NCBI GenBank assembly: GCA_016868575.1 | Contig: VGGL01000013.1 | Coordinates: 1 to 42,476, forward strand | From: Bacteroidota bacterium | Lineage (GTDB): Bacteria; Bacteroidota; Bacteroidia; Bacteroidales; FEN-979 | DNA length: 42,476 nucleotides | Direction: 5' to 3' | In this document: piece after piece, positions 15,785 to 23,917 of the stretch | Numbering within the stretch: the stretch's first letter is position 1 | How the letters are laid out: the number at the start of each line of letters is the position of its first letter | Notes under the pieces: generated by a model | Told to the model about the DNA's origin: nothing | Databases searched by the model: none | The model's input: the letters and a program-made list of their open reading frames with translations, nothing else | Made by a program: the position numbers and the translations under genes

Positions 15785-16594
15785 ATGCTCAGAAAGATAT
15801 TGATCTTCATTGCCTGGATCCTGGCCGTTGGGCTGGTGGTGTTCATTACTGCTTTTGTGGCAGTTGAACATCATCAGAAGCTTTGCAGGGGCATGGAGAT
15901 TAAAATATTTTATACCGGTAGCCAGGTATTGCTGAAACAAGAGGATGTCTTCCGACTGCTTTTCAAAAATGGGAAAGGGCCGGAAGGAGTTCCGTTATAT
16001 AAGATCAACACTTCCACTCTTGAATCCAGGTTGAAGACTAATTATTATATCCTTCAGGCGGAAGTCTATCATACAACAGATGGGGTGGTCCATGTGGATA
16101 TAATCCAGCGGGATCCCATCGCACGTGTGATCAGTGAGGGGGGAAAAGACCGTTTGATGGACAAAGAGGGCATGATGATGCCCCTTGATGAGCGGTATCC
16201 TGTGAGGGTGCTTGTTGTAAACGGCTCCATCCCGGATTCAGTCATTGACAAGAAGGAACAAACGCACAAACCGTTTTCAACTTCTTTAATCTCATCTGAT
16301 TCAACTAAGAATGACCCGTTGAATATTAAGATCTTCCGGCTGGCTTCCTTCATTGAAGAAAGCGATTTCCTGAAAGCACAGATCAGTCAGATCTATGTTA
16401 CTCCATCTATGGAATTTGAGCTGATCCCGGTGGTTGGAAGGCATGTTGTTGTTTTCGGTGATACCACCCGGATGAGAGAGAAATTCGAGAAGTTGATCAT
16501 TTTCTATAAGAAAGGATTGGTTAAAGCCGGCTTCGATACATATAAAACCATCAACATCAAATACAAGGACCAGGTAATTTGTTCAAAACACTGA
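15785..16594 (+). CDS. ftsQ: Cell division protein FtsQ
   Basis: 269 residues: one N-terminal transmembrane segment (~4-26, ILIFIAWILAVGLVVFITAFVA) and a periplasmic part. A POTRA-like region follows the membrane (~37-110, with VLLKQEDVFRLL, YYILQAEVYHTTDGVVHVDIIQRDPIAR), then a beta domain with LMDKEGMMMPL. FtsQ links early and late divisome proteins and is needed for septal wall synthesis. Sequence is divergent, but topology and the position between murC and ftsA are decisive. Its stop lies 5 bases before the ftsA ATG. Confidence 0.9.
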   Translation: MLRKILIFIAWILAVGLVVFITAFVAVEHHQKLCRGMEIKIFYTGSQVLLKQEDVFRLLFKNGKGPEGVPLYKINTSTLESRLKTNYYILQAEVYHTTDGVVHVDIIQRDPIARVISEGGKDRLMDKEGMMMPLDERYPVRVLVVNGSIPDSVIDKKEQTHKPFSTSLISSDSTKNDPLNIKIFRLASFIEESDFLKAQISQIYVTPSMEFELIPVVGRHVVVFGDTTRMREKFEKLIIFYKKGLVKAGFDTYKTINIKYKDQVICSKH

Positions 16595-16599
16595 AACGT

Positions 16600-17928
16600 A
16601 TGGCATCTTCAGAAATCATTGTAGGACTTGATATTGGGACAACCAAAATTGCTGTCATTGTTGGCCGCAAAAACGAATATGACAAAGTGGAGATTCTTGG
16701 ACATGGCAAAACGCTTTCTCTGGGAGTACGGAGAGGGGTTGTCGCCAACATTGAAAACACCGTCCAATCGATCAAGGCAGCGGTAGAGGAAGCCTGCCTG
16801 AAATCGGGCGTTGACATTAAATATGTGAACGTAGGCATAGCCGGACAACACATGAAGAGTCTCCAGCACCGCGGAAGCATCATCCGGAAAAACATCGATA
16901 CCGAGATCAGCCAGGATGATATCGACAATCTTCACACGGGGATGTTCAATCTCAACATGAATCCGGGTGAAGAGATCATCGATGTGATCCCACAGGAGTA
17001 TATAGTAGATGGTGAATCAGGGATCAAGCAACCCATCGGCATGCTGGGGAATTCCCTGGAAGCGAACTTCCACATCATCATTGGCCAGACAGCCGCTGCA
17101 AAAAACATCTATAAATGTGTTAAAAAGGCCGGGCTTGAAGTCGTTGACCTGATCCTGGAACCGATGGCATCCGCCGATGCGGTGCTCAGTGAAGAGGAAA
17201 AAGAGGCCGGTGTGGTCATGGTGGATATTGGAGGAGGAACATCAGATGTAGCTATCTTCCAGGATGGCATCATCCGCCATACAGCCGTCATTCCACTGGG
17301 CGGGGACATTGTCACCGAGGATGTCCGGGAAGGGTGCTCCATCATTAAGAAACATGCGGAAGACCTTAAGATCAAATATGGCTCAGCCCTTGCCAGTGAG
17401 AACAAGGAGACGGAAATAGTGGCTATTCCAAGCTTACGCGGAAGGCCTCCCCGGGAGATATCCCTGAAAAACCTGGCCAGTATCATCCAGGCCCGGATGG
17501 AAGAGATCATCGAGCATATCTATTTTGAGATCCGGCATTCAGGATATGAGAAGAAACTGATCGGTGGGATCGTCCTTACCGGTGGTGGTTCTCAACTCAA
17601 ACACATCGCACAGCTTACCGAATATATGACCGGGATGGATACCCGCATCGGTTATCCCAATGAGCACCTCTCTCCGGATATCCCCAAAGAGATGGCAAGC
17701 CCGATGTATGCCACCGGTATCGGACTCGTGTTGATCGGCATGGCCCGCTATGAAAAAGATAAGGCACGTAATAAGCCGGTCGTGGAAGAAACTGCCCCAG
17801 CAGGCAAGGTGAAACCTCCCAAGCAGAAAAAAGAGAAAGAGAAAAAGCCGGATGACGACGCTTCAAGAAAGTTCACCGATGCTTTTATCGAGAAAATCAA
17901 GAACTGGTTTGAGTCAGAAGCGGAATGA
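16600..17928 (+). CDS. ftsA: Actin-like divisome protein FtsA
   Basis: 442 residues from the ATG at 16600. An earlier TTG at 16579 would overlap ftsQ, and the ATG directly precedes the first beta strand EIIVGLDIGTTKIAVIVG. Actin-family nucleotide motifs are intact: DIGTTK, VMVDIGGGTSDVA and IVLTGGGSQL. After residue ~385 there is a charged, lysine-rich linker and a C-terminal amphipathic helix (~425-440, FTDAFIEKIKNWF) of the kind that anchors FtsA to the membrane. FtsA tethers FtsZ filaments and recruits later divisome proteins. Confidence 0.95.
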   Translation: MASSEIIVGLDIGTTKIAVIVGRKNEYDKVEILGHGKTLSLGVRRGVVANIENTVQSIKAAVEEACLKSGVDIKYVNVGIAGQHMKSLQHRGSIIRKNIDTEISQDDIDNLHTGMFNLNMNPGEEIIDVIPQEYIVDGESGIKQPIGMLGNSLEANFHIIIGQTAAAKNIYKCVKKAGLEVVDLILEPMASADAVLSEEEKEAGVVMVDIGGGTSDVAIFQDGIIRHTAVIPLGGDIVTEDVREGCSIIKKHAEDLKIKYGSALASENKETEIVAIPSLRGRPPREISLKNLASIIQARMEEIIEHIYFEIRHSGYEKKLIGGIVLTGGGSQLKHIAQLTEYMTGMDTRIGYPNEHLSPDIPKEMASPMYATGIGLVLIGMARYEKDKARNKPVVEETAPAGKVKPPKQKKEKEKKPDDDASRKFTDAFIEKIKNWFESEAE

Positions 17929-18022
17929 AGCATTAATTAACAGTTCCACGTTAGTAATTTTTTCAAGATCACTAAAAACGACCCTTTGTTCTTATATAAA
18001 TTAGTCGGGAAAAAAAACAACC

Positions 18023-19573
18023 ATGTTAAGATTCGATGACTCCGGCGAAACTCCTTCCATCATCAAGGTAATTGGTGTAGGAGGAGGAGGCAGCAACGCT
18101 GTCACCCACATGTTTAAAATGGGCATTCAGGGTGTTGAATTCCTCATCTGCAACACAGATGTACAGGCGATGAAACACAACCCAATCACCAACCACATCC
18201 AGTTAGGCGTAAATCTGACCGGTGGTCTGGGCGCTGGAGCCATTCCCAGCGTTGGCAAGAACGCTGCCATCGAAAGCATCGATGAGATACGCCGGTCCTT
18301 GCAAGGCAATACCCGGATGGTATTCATCACCGCCGGCATGGGAGGCGGAACAGGAACCGGCGCTGCACCGGTCATCGCCGCCGTAGCCAAAGAACTCGAC
18401 ATCCTTACCGTTGGCATCGTCACCTTACCCTTTTCTTTTGAAGGCCGTAAAAGGAGATGCTATGCGGAAGAAGGTATCAATGAACTGAAAAAACACGTAG
18501 ATGCCCTCATTGTCATCTGCAATGATAAGCTGCGGGAAGTATATGGAAACCTGAAACTTTCCGACGCCTTCAGCCGTGCCGATAATGTCCTTACCAATGC
18601 AGCCAAAGGAATCGCTGAGATCATTACTGTGGTAGGTCATATCAATGTTGACTTTGAGGATGTAAAAACAGTTATGAAAGATAGCGGAGTGGCCCTGATG
18701 GGTACCGGATCGGCAGAGGGAGAAGACCGGGCCTTGAGAGCCGTTGAAGAAGCCATCAACTCGCCCCTGTTGAATGACAGCGACATCGAAGGCGCTTCCA
18801 ATATCCTGCTGTATATCTCATCCGGTGAAGAAGAAATCTCAATGGATGAAGTCACCGAGATCACCGATTTTATCCAATTGAAAACCAAGAACACTGCAGA
18901 AGTGATCTGGGGAAGCGGTAGAGATGAAAGACTTGGCAACAGGATCAACATAACCCTTATTGCAACAGGCTTTGACAAAGAGCATCGCATCCATCATGCC
19001 GATCCTCCACAAAAGATCAAAGTCGGCACCCTCTACGAGGAAGCCCCGGAAAAGCAGCCTGAGGTGCAATCTGACATCCCTGCCCCCCAACAAGATGCAG
19101 TTAATGAGATCACCTTGATCCATCGACCCGCCGAGACAGCAGAACCACCCATAGCTCCGCCAGAAAAAGAATGGATGGAATATAAGCCTATTATGCCACA
19201 ACGGAAACCAGAGGTCAAGCCAGATCCGGTTGTGCAGGAACCAGACCCTGTAACCACCACTCCCCTTTATACTTCAGCGCCCCCGTCCAGAGAACCTTTG
19301 CAGCCGCGTATCATCGAACCCAATGATCTGGACCGCAGGACAAAAGAACGGGTAGATAGACTTCGCACCCTAAGCTTTGATTTGAAAAACCGGGCAAGGA
19401 TGAGCATTGATGAACTCGAAAGCATCCCTGCCTATAAAAGAAGAAATGTTGAATTTGCGGAAGTCCCGGCATCTGACATTCCCCTTGTTTCCAGGATGAC
19501 CCTGTCAAAGACGGAAGAAAATGGCGCCGAAATCCATACCGACAATTCTTTCCTTCATGACAATGTAGACTAA
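18023..19573 (+). CDS. ftsZ: Tubulin-like cell division protein FtsZ
   Basis: 516 residues. The GTPase core (~10-320) carries VIGVGGGGSNAV, the tubulin signature GGGTGTGAAP, NDKLREVYGNL and LITATGF-like INITLIATGFD. A long, proline-rich variable linker (~335-440) follows, then a conserved tail with ELESIPAYKRRNVEF and the extreme C-terminus NSFLHDNVD. That tail, as I recall it, is the Bacteroidota form of the FtsZ C-terminal peptide and probably binds FtsA and other partners. The 94-base gap before the gene is large for this cluster and may hold a separate promoter, but no exact -7 match was found there. Confidence 0.97.
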   Translation: MLRFDDSGETPSIIKVIGVGGGGSNAVTHMFKMGIQGVEFLICNTDVQAMKHNPITNHIQLGVNLTGGLGAGAIPSVGKNAAIESIDEIRRSLQGNTRMVFITAGMGGGTGTGAAPVIAAVAKELDILTVGIVTLPFSFEGRKRRCYAEEGINELKKHVDALIVICNDKLREVYGNLKLSDAFSRADNVLTNAAKGIAEIITVVGHINVDFEDVKTVMKDSGVALMGTGSAEGEDRALRAVEEAINSPLLNDSDIEGASNILLYISSGEEEISMDEVTEITDFIQLKTKNTAEVIWGSGRDERLGNRINITLIATGFDKEHRIHHADPPQKIKVGTLYEEAPEKQPEVQSDIPAPQQDAVNEITLIHRPAETAEPPIAPPEKEWMEYKPIMPQRKPEVKPDPVVQEPDPVTTTPLYTSAPPSREPLQPRIIEPNDLDRRTKERVDRLRTLSFDLKNRARMSIDELESIPAYKRRNVEFAEVPASDIPLVSRMTLSKTEENGAEIHTDNSFLHDNVD

Positions 19574-19585
19574 CCTGAGATATTT

Positions 19586-20047
19586 ATGAACCTGGAAAAG
19601 ATGATCAGCGAAGACATGAAAGCAGCCATGCTGGCCAAAGATAATGCCAAACTGGAGGCTATCAGGGCAATCAAGGCAGCCCTTCTTATCGAAAAAACCG
19701 GTAAGGAAACGGCAAGAGGGGAACTGAGCGAGGAAGCCGGAATCAAGTTGTTACAGAAACTGGTCAAACAAAGAAAAGAAGCAGCCGAGATATATCTCTC
19801 CAACAACCGGAAAGACCTTGCAGATGTTGAACTATTCCAGGCCTCAGTTATCGAGAAGTACCTTCCGGCTCAAATGGGCGAAGAGGAACTGAGGAACTAT
19901 ATCCGGGATGTCATGGTTAAAGTTGGTGCTTCTTCGATCAAAGACATGGGAAAAGTGATGGGAATAGCCAGCAAAGAACTCGCCGGAAAAGCCGATAATA
20001 AGACCATCTCACTTTTCGTAAAGGAAATCCTGGAACGGAATCAATGA
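19586..20047 (+). CDS. yqeY: GatB/YqeY-domain protein
   Basis: 153 residues, the usual size of the YqeY family. Helical protein with LEKMISEDMKAAMLAKD at the start and the conserved LSEEAGIKLLQKLVKQRKEAAEIY; the second half has QASVIEKYLPAQMGEEEL and the GKVMGIASKELAGKADNK segment shared with the tail domain of GatB. That domain is thought to bind tRNA in the amidotransferase, but the role of stand-alone YqeY is not established. It ends the dcw cluster, 12 bases after ftsZ. Its stop codon lies inside a heptamer repeat (20043-20070). Confidence 0.92.
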   Translation: MNLEKMISEDMKAAMLAKDNAKLEAIRAIKAALLIEKTGKETARGELSEEAGIKLLQKLVKQRKEAAEIYLSNNRKDLADVELFQASVIEKYLPAQMGEEELRNYIRDVMVKVGASSIKDMGKVMGIASKELAGKADNKTISLFVKEILERNQ

Positions 20048-20090
20048 GCAATGAGTAATGAGTAATGAGCATTATTTATTGCTCATTGCT
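20043..20090. repeat. Four tandem heptamers AATGAG(C/T) with inverted copy
   Basis: Four perfect 7-base units fill 20043-20070: AATGAGC, AATGAGT, AATGAGT, AATGAGC. An inverted copy GCTCATT lies at 20081-20087, and AGCAATGAG (20047-20055) is the exact complement of 20082-20090. The stops of yqeY and of the convergent flavoprotein gene both fall inside. It probably spread as an intergenic repeat and now serves as the gene boundary. Confidence 0.85.
20064..20087. terminator. Candidate bidirectional terminator hairpin
   Basis: AATGAGC and GCTCATT form a 7-base-pair stem around a 10-base AT-rich loop between two convergent genes. A 9-base-pair alternative uses 20047-20055 with 20082-20090. There is no uridine run, so termination strength is uncertain. 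Confidence 0.45.
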
Positions 20091-21299
20091 GGCGGAATTT
20101 CCAATTTTTCTTTCAAACCGGAAATTCTGAATCTTTATGTTTTCCTTATACCGGGCGAATTTCCAGGCAGCTTTCCACAGGAACTGGAACGGGCCAAATC
20201 TTTTCCGGAAGCTGTCGTATTTTTTCTCTCCCCGCAAAATCCTGATAAAAGCACGAAAATAACGTTCGTTAGTATCCATCAGGTTATGAAAATATCCCGG
20301 CATGGCGTTGAAAAAATGCATCAACGGATACACGGCCAGCAAATCCTGAAAGATTTCAAGATTAACCCGCTTTTCGTAATATTCAAGGGATTGTATCTCA
20401 CCTTTTAAGAGCTTGTCGATAGCCTCGGCAGCCATGGAGCCACTTGCAAGGGCATAATATATCCCCTCTCCGGTGAGAGGGTCGGATAACCCAGCCGCAT
20501 CTCCGGCCAAAGCCACCCGTTTGGTAACGATCTTTGAACCCCGTTGCCGGATAGGGATGGAATAGGCTTTATATGAAATCGTTCTCACCTCTTTAACAGG
20601 GAGGTAAATGATAAACCTGCGATAGTATTTTCTCAAATGCCTGGAAAGACGGTAGCTGGTTCCAACACCAATAGAGATATGATCACCCTTGGGAAACATC
20701 CAGGCATAGCCCACCGGCATGGTTCCCCAGTCCAGGTAGATGGTCCGGCCACTTTCTTCCAGGAATGATGGATCCACCTCCATCTCGCTTTCAATGGCAA
20801 CACAGTTCAATACGTTTTTCATCAGTCCCACAGAACTCGCGGTAATACCCATGGCTCCATCGGCGCCGATCATGTAATGACTTGTGAATGCTTTTGCAGC
20901 AGTTTTCACGATCACCTCATGCTCCTTTTCTTCAACCCCTTCGACTGCCTGTTCTTCCAGAAATTCTGCGCCGGCCTCCCGGGCTTTCCTGACCAGGAAA
21001 GCATCAAACTTATCTCTGCTCACGCAGAAGATGAAGGGTTCTTTTGACCGCTTTTTAAACTGATAATCAAGCTGATGGCTAAAAACAACGTTGTATATCT
21101 GTCTTTCAATGACTTCAGAAATATCAAAGGGGAGGAATTGCGCTACTTTATGGGTCAGGCCGCCTCCACAGACCTTGTATCTCGGGAATTTTTCCTTATC
21201 GATCAGCAGAACCTTGCGATTTTGTTTGGCCAGGCTATATGCTGCAAAGGATCCGGCTGGTCCTGCACCGGAGATGATCACATCGTAATCAACAGGCAT
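20076..21299 (-). CDS. Geranylgeranyl-reductase-family FAD-dependent oxidoreductase
   Basis: 407 residues. N-terminal FAD-binding motif VIISGAGPAGSFAAYSLAK, PRYKVCGGGLT (a family signature), SRDKFDAFLVRKA, YMIGADGAMG, and the second flavin motif VALAGDAAGLSDPLTGEGIYYAL. Relatives reduce isoprenoid double bonds (bacteriochlorophyll side chains, menaquinone or archaeal lipids), but many are uncharacterised. A polyprenyl substrate such as menaquinone is a guess. Last gene of the operon with the heptose kinase (3-base gap) and the ABC ATPase. Its last eleven codons and stop are built from the heptamer repeat, so the C-terminal residues GNSASNEQ are probably dispensable. Confidence 0.85.
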   Translation of the reverse strand: MPVDYDVIISGAGPAGSFAAYSLAKQNRKVLLIDKEKFPRYKVCGGGLTHKVAQFLPFDISEVIERQIYNVVFSHQLDYQFKKRSKEPFIFCVSRDKFDAFLVRKAREAGAEFLEEQAVEGVEEKEHEVIVKTAAKAFTSHYMIGADGAMGITASSVGLMKNVLNCVAIESEMEVDPSFLEESGRTIYLDWGTMPVGYAWMFPKGDHISIGVGTSYRLSRHLRKYYRRFIIYLPVKEVRTISYKAYSIPIRQRGSKIVTKRVALAGDAAGLSDPLTGEGIYYALASGSMAAEAIDKLLKGEIQSLEYYEKRVNLEIFQDLLAVYPLMHFFNAMPGYFHNLMDTNERYFRAFIRILRGEKKYDSFRKRFGPFQFLWKAAWKFARYKENIKIQNFRFERKIGNSASNEQ

Positions 21300-21302
21300 G
21301 GG

Positions 21303-22307
21303 TTAAAGCAGTTTGAGTGTTTCGGCAAGTAGTTTCTCACGATTGATAGGCACCACGCCTACCTCCTCACATACGAGACCTCCGGCAAGATTTGAGATGG
21401 CGGCAATCTCAAATGGGGAACATTTGCTGGACAAGCATAATGCCGCGACGCTGATCACTGTATCCCCGGCACCTGAAACATCGGCAACCGTCCTGAGATG
21501 AGCCGGAATGATATGTGTTGAGCGGTCACCATCGGAAGCGCTGATGAAAATGCCCTTGTCTCCCATGGTGATCATGACCATGTCGATATGCTGTGTGTCC
21601 AGCAGTATCTGTGCAGCACGGATCAATTCTTCACGATTGCCTGCATCGACGTCCATTTTCAGTCCTTCCCGCAATTCCTTCAGGTTCGGTTTGAAAAGTT
21701 GAACACCCTGATATTCCCTGAAATTCTTTTTTTTGGGGTCAACGGCAACGGGAATGTTTTTCTCCCTGGCTTTGCGGATCACTGCATCAATGACCTGTTT
21801 GCTGAGGATACCTTTGTTGTAATCCTGGAAAATGATCGCATCGATGTTGGCATTATCCAGAAAATCAAAAACCTGAAGGAGAAAACGATGAGCGTCTTCT
21901 TCTTCGAGGTCGCGATCTATCTCTTCATCAACCCTGAGCAGGTGATGATTATTCCCAAAAATCCTGACTTTGGTTGTGGTGATCCTGTTTTTGCTGACGC
22001 AAATGCCATCAGTTCGCATTTTGCTGTCTATCAGCATCTCCACAAATGCATCCCCGTTCTCATCATCCCCGATCACAGAGCAAAGGATCGGTTCAGCCCC
22101 TATTTCCAGGAGATTCCTTGCAACATTAGCGGCTCCCCCCAACCTGTTTTCCTTCTTTGTGACGGTGACGATGGGAACAGGGGCTTCAGGGGAGATCCGT
22201 TCAACCCGCCCCCAGAAATAGGCATCCACCATCACATCGCCGATCACCATGATCCGTTGATCTCTGAAACGCTCAAAGAGCGCTGAATAATATGATTCCT
22301 TATACAT
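21303..22307 (-). CDS. D-glycero-beta-D-manno-heptose-7-phosphate kinase (RfaE1/HldA type)
   Basis: 334 residues, PfkB/ribokinase fold. Visible motifs: VIGDVMVDAYFWGRVERISPEAPVP (interrupted here only by family variation), RLGGAANVARNL, DYNKGIL, VDPKKKNF, KPNLKEL, and the catalytic/anion-hole signature VSGAGDTV. The cytidylyltransferase half of fused HldE is absent, so this is the kinase alone. Known relatives phosphorylate heptose-7-phosphate for ADP-heptose, a lipopolysaccharide core precursor; related PfkB sugar kinases cannot be excluded. Middle gene of a three-gene operon. The ABC ATPase gene upstream ends 6 bases before it. Confidence 0.85.
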   Translation of the reverse strand: MYKESYYSALFERFRDQRIMVIGDVMVDAYFWGRVERISPEAPVPIVTVTKKENRLGGAANVARNLLEIGAEPILCSVIGDDENGDAFVEMLIDSKMRTDGICVSKNRITTTKVRIFGNNHHLLRVDEEIDRDLEEEDAHRFLLQVFDFLDNANIDAIIFQDYNKGILSKQVIDAVIRKAREKNIPVAVDPKKKNFREYQGVQLFKPNLKELREGLKMDVDAGNREELIRAAQILLDTQHIDMVMITMGDKGIFISASDGDRSTHIIPAHLRTVADVSGAGDTVISVAALCLSSKCSPFEIAAISNLAGGLVCEEVGVVPINREKLLAETLKLL

Positions 22308-22313
22308 GACGAC

Positions 22314-23036
22314 TTATTTTAACATAACGTCAGATGCTGCCACTATGTGTTGATTGATTTCATCCACGGCGACCTCGCCATCCATCAGCCGGATGATACG
22401 GTGGGCATGAAGCGCGATCTTCTCCTCGTGCGTAACAATGATCACTGTATTTCCGTCCCGGTGGATCTGCTCCAGCAAAGAGAGGATCTCCCGGGAAGTT
22501 TTCGAGTCAAGATTTCCGGTTGGCTCATCCGCCAGGATGATTGAGGGGTTGTTTACCAGTGCCCGGGCAATGGCTACTCTTTGACGCTGTCCGCCTGAAA
22601 GCTCGTTGGGTTTGTGGGTAACCCGATCACTCAGCTTCACTTCATCCAGCACCTTATTGGCACGTTCGATACGGATTTGCTTGTTCACGCCTGCATAAAT
22701 CAGCGGTAGAATAACATTTTCAAGCGCCGTGGAACGTGGCAGAAGGTTAAATGTCTGAAAAACAAACCCGATCTCCCGGTTCCGGATATCTGCCAGATCG
22801 TTGTCATCCAGCTTGGAAACATCCTGTCCATTGAGAAAGTAAGACCCACTCGTGGGGGTATCCAGGCAACCGAGAAGGTTCATCAGGGTTGATTTACCCG
22901 ATCCGGAGGGTCCCATGATCGCAACAAATTCATTCTTCAGGATCGTCAGGGAGATTCCACGTAAAGCCTGCACTACAACGCTGCCAACTTTGTAGTTTTT
23001 GACTATTTTGTCGAGCCGGATGATCTCTTTTTCCAT
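22314..23036 (-). CDS. ABC transporter ATP-binding protein, MacB/LolD type
   Basis: 240 residues. Walker [10 protein letters not shown]-loop [10 protein letters not shown], signature [15 protein letters not shown], Walker [13 protein letters not shown] and switch histidine in VIIVTHE. The sequence GCLDTPTSG and overall length place it with MacB/LolD/FtsE-type ATPases that power lipoprotein release or peptide and macrolide efflux. No permease gene is adjacent, so the partner must be elsewhere. First gene of the operon with the heptose kinase and flavoprotein; an exact -7 box lies 20 bases before the start. Confidence 0.92.
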   Translation of the reverse strand: MEKEIIRLDKIVKNYKVGSVVVQALRGISLTILKNEFVAIMGPSGSGKSTLMNLLGCLDTPTSGSYFLNGQDVSKLDDNDLADIRNREIGFVFQTFNLLPRSTALENVILPLIYAGVNKQIRIERANKVLDEVKLSDRVTHKPNELSGGQRQRVAIARALVNNPSIILADEPTGNLDSKTSREILSLLEQIHRDGNTVIIVTHEEKIALHAHRIIRLMDGEVAVDEINQHIVAASDVMLK

Positions 23037-23055
23037 TTTCCGAATATTAGCAAGG

Positions 23056-23063
23056 CAAAAATA
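23056..23063 (-). promoter_or_regulatory. -7 box TATTTTTG of the ABC ATPase-kinase-flavoprotein operon
   Basis: Exact TAnnTTTG match on the minus strand, with transcription predicted to start near 23050, 14 bases before the ATG at 23036. A TTG lies 13 bases upstream of the box, shorter than the usual spacing. Confidence 0.6.
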
Positions 23064-23140
23064 CCTTTTTTATTGACAAGGACTGCGTTTATTCGGTGAA
23101 TCATTCTATCTTCACGAATAAGCCTCTATAACCAGGGCTG

Positions 23141-23917
23141 TCAGGCATACAACACAAAGTCCTGCCTGGCCATTCCCTTTCTGAAAATAACGATTCCAAA
23201 TCTGAACAAATCCAGGGAGAGGGTGATTTCGGGATCTTTCAATACCTCTTTCCAGGCTTTTTCCATCTCATGAGACCAGTGGACGTCATGCAACACAATG
23301 ACTCCTTGCTCAGATAAAAAAGGTCTGATCGTGCGGTAGTACCTGAGTGTCGGTTCATACTGATGATTTCCGTCAATGAATACCAGGCCGGGCCTGGCAA
23401 TCGAACCGATAACCTCATCGAGCCGGTCTTCAAACCTGCCTTCAACTGGTGAGATATGGCCAAATCCGGTATGCGCGAAATTCTTTTTTGCAACATCCAG
23501 GGTTTCCGGACAGCCTTCGATGGTGAATATCTGTGCATGGGGCAATGCATCGGCCAGGTACATCGAGGTAATCCCGAATGAAGTCCCCAGTTCCAGCACA
23601 ACATCAGGTTGGAGATAGCTGGCCAGCCGGTAAAGCAGTCGACATTGCCGGACCGGAAGCAAGGATCTCCGTGCTAATCTTCTGATCTCTCGTCGATCTA
23701 TCTTACCCTTCCCTTTCGCACCGTGATCGGTAAAAAAGATCGTGGTATCGTCATGAAGTAGTTTTTGCCGGATCGTTTCTGGTATTTCAGGATAATCATA
23801 ATAGCCGGACTGTCTTATGACCTGGCTACAAAAATCATATACAAATGGCGAATGTATATGCCATCTCGTCTTTGCATGAAATAAGAACTTTATCAGTGCC
23901 AGGATACGAAAGATCAT
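23141..23917 (-). CDS. Class I SAM-dependent methyltransferase (MT_24-like)
   Basis: 258 residues from the ATG at 23917, whose ATGA overlaps the stop of the upstream methyltransferase gene. An earlier in-frame start at 23995 would overlap that gene by 80 bases and is less likely. Motif I VLELGTSFGITSMYLA, the acidic residue in FTIEGCPETLDVAKKNF, VFIDGNHQYEPTLRYY and LHDVHW identify a Rossmann methyltransferase like those acting on small molecules or sugars. The N-terminus has AKTRWHIHSPFVYDF, a conserved-looking segment I cannot assign. Substrate unknown. Coupling suggests a shared pathway with the upstream O-methyltransferase. Confidence 0.85.
   Translation of the reverse strand: MIFRILALIKFLFHAKTRWHIHSPFVYDFCSQVIRQSGYYDYPEIPETIRQKLLHDDTTIFFTDHGAKGKGKIDRREIRRLARRSLLPVRQCRLLYRLASYLQPDVVLELGTSFGITSMYLADALPHAQIFTIEGCPETLDVAKKNFAHTGFGHISPVEGRFEDRLDEVIGSIARPGLVFIDGNHQYEPTLRYYRTIRPFLSEQGVIVLHDVHWSHEMEKAWKEVLKDPEITLSLDLFRFGIVIFRKGMARQDFVLYA

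Noticed and set aside
21588-22286. 232-codon plus-strand open frame opposite the heptose kinase
   Set aside because: Antisense shadow of a well-supported PfkB kinase gene.
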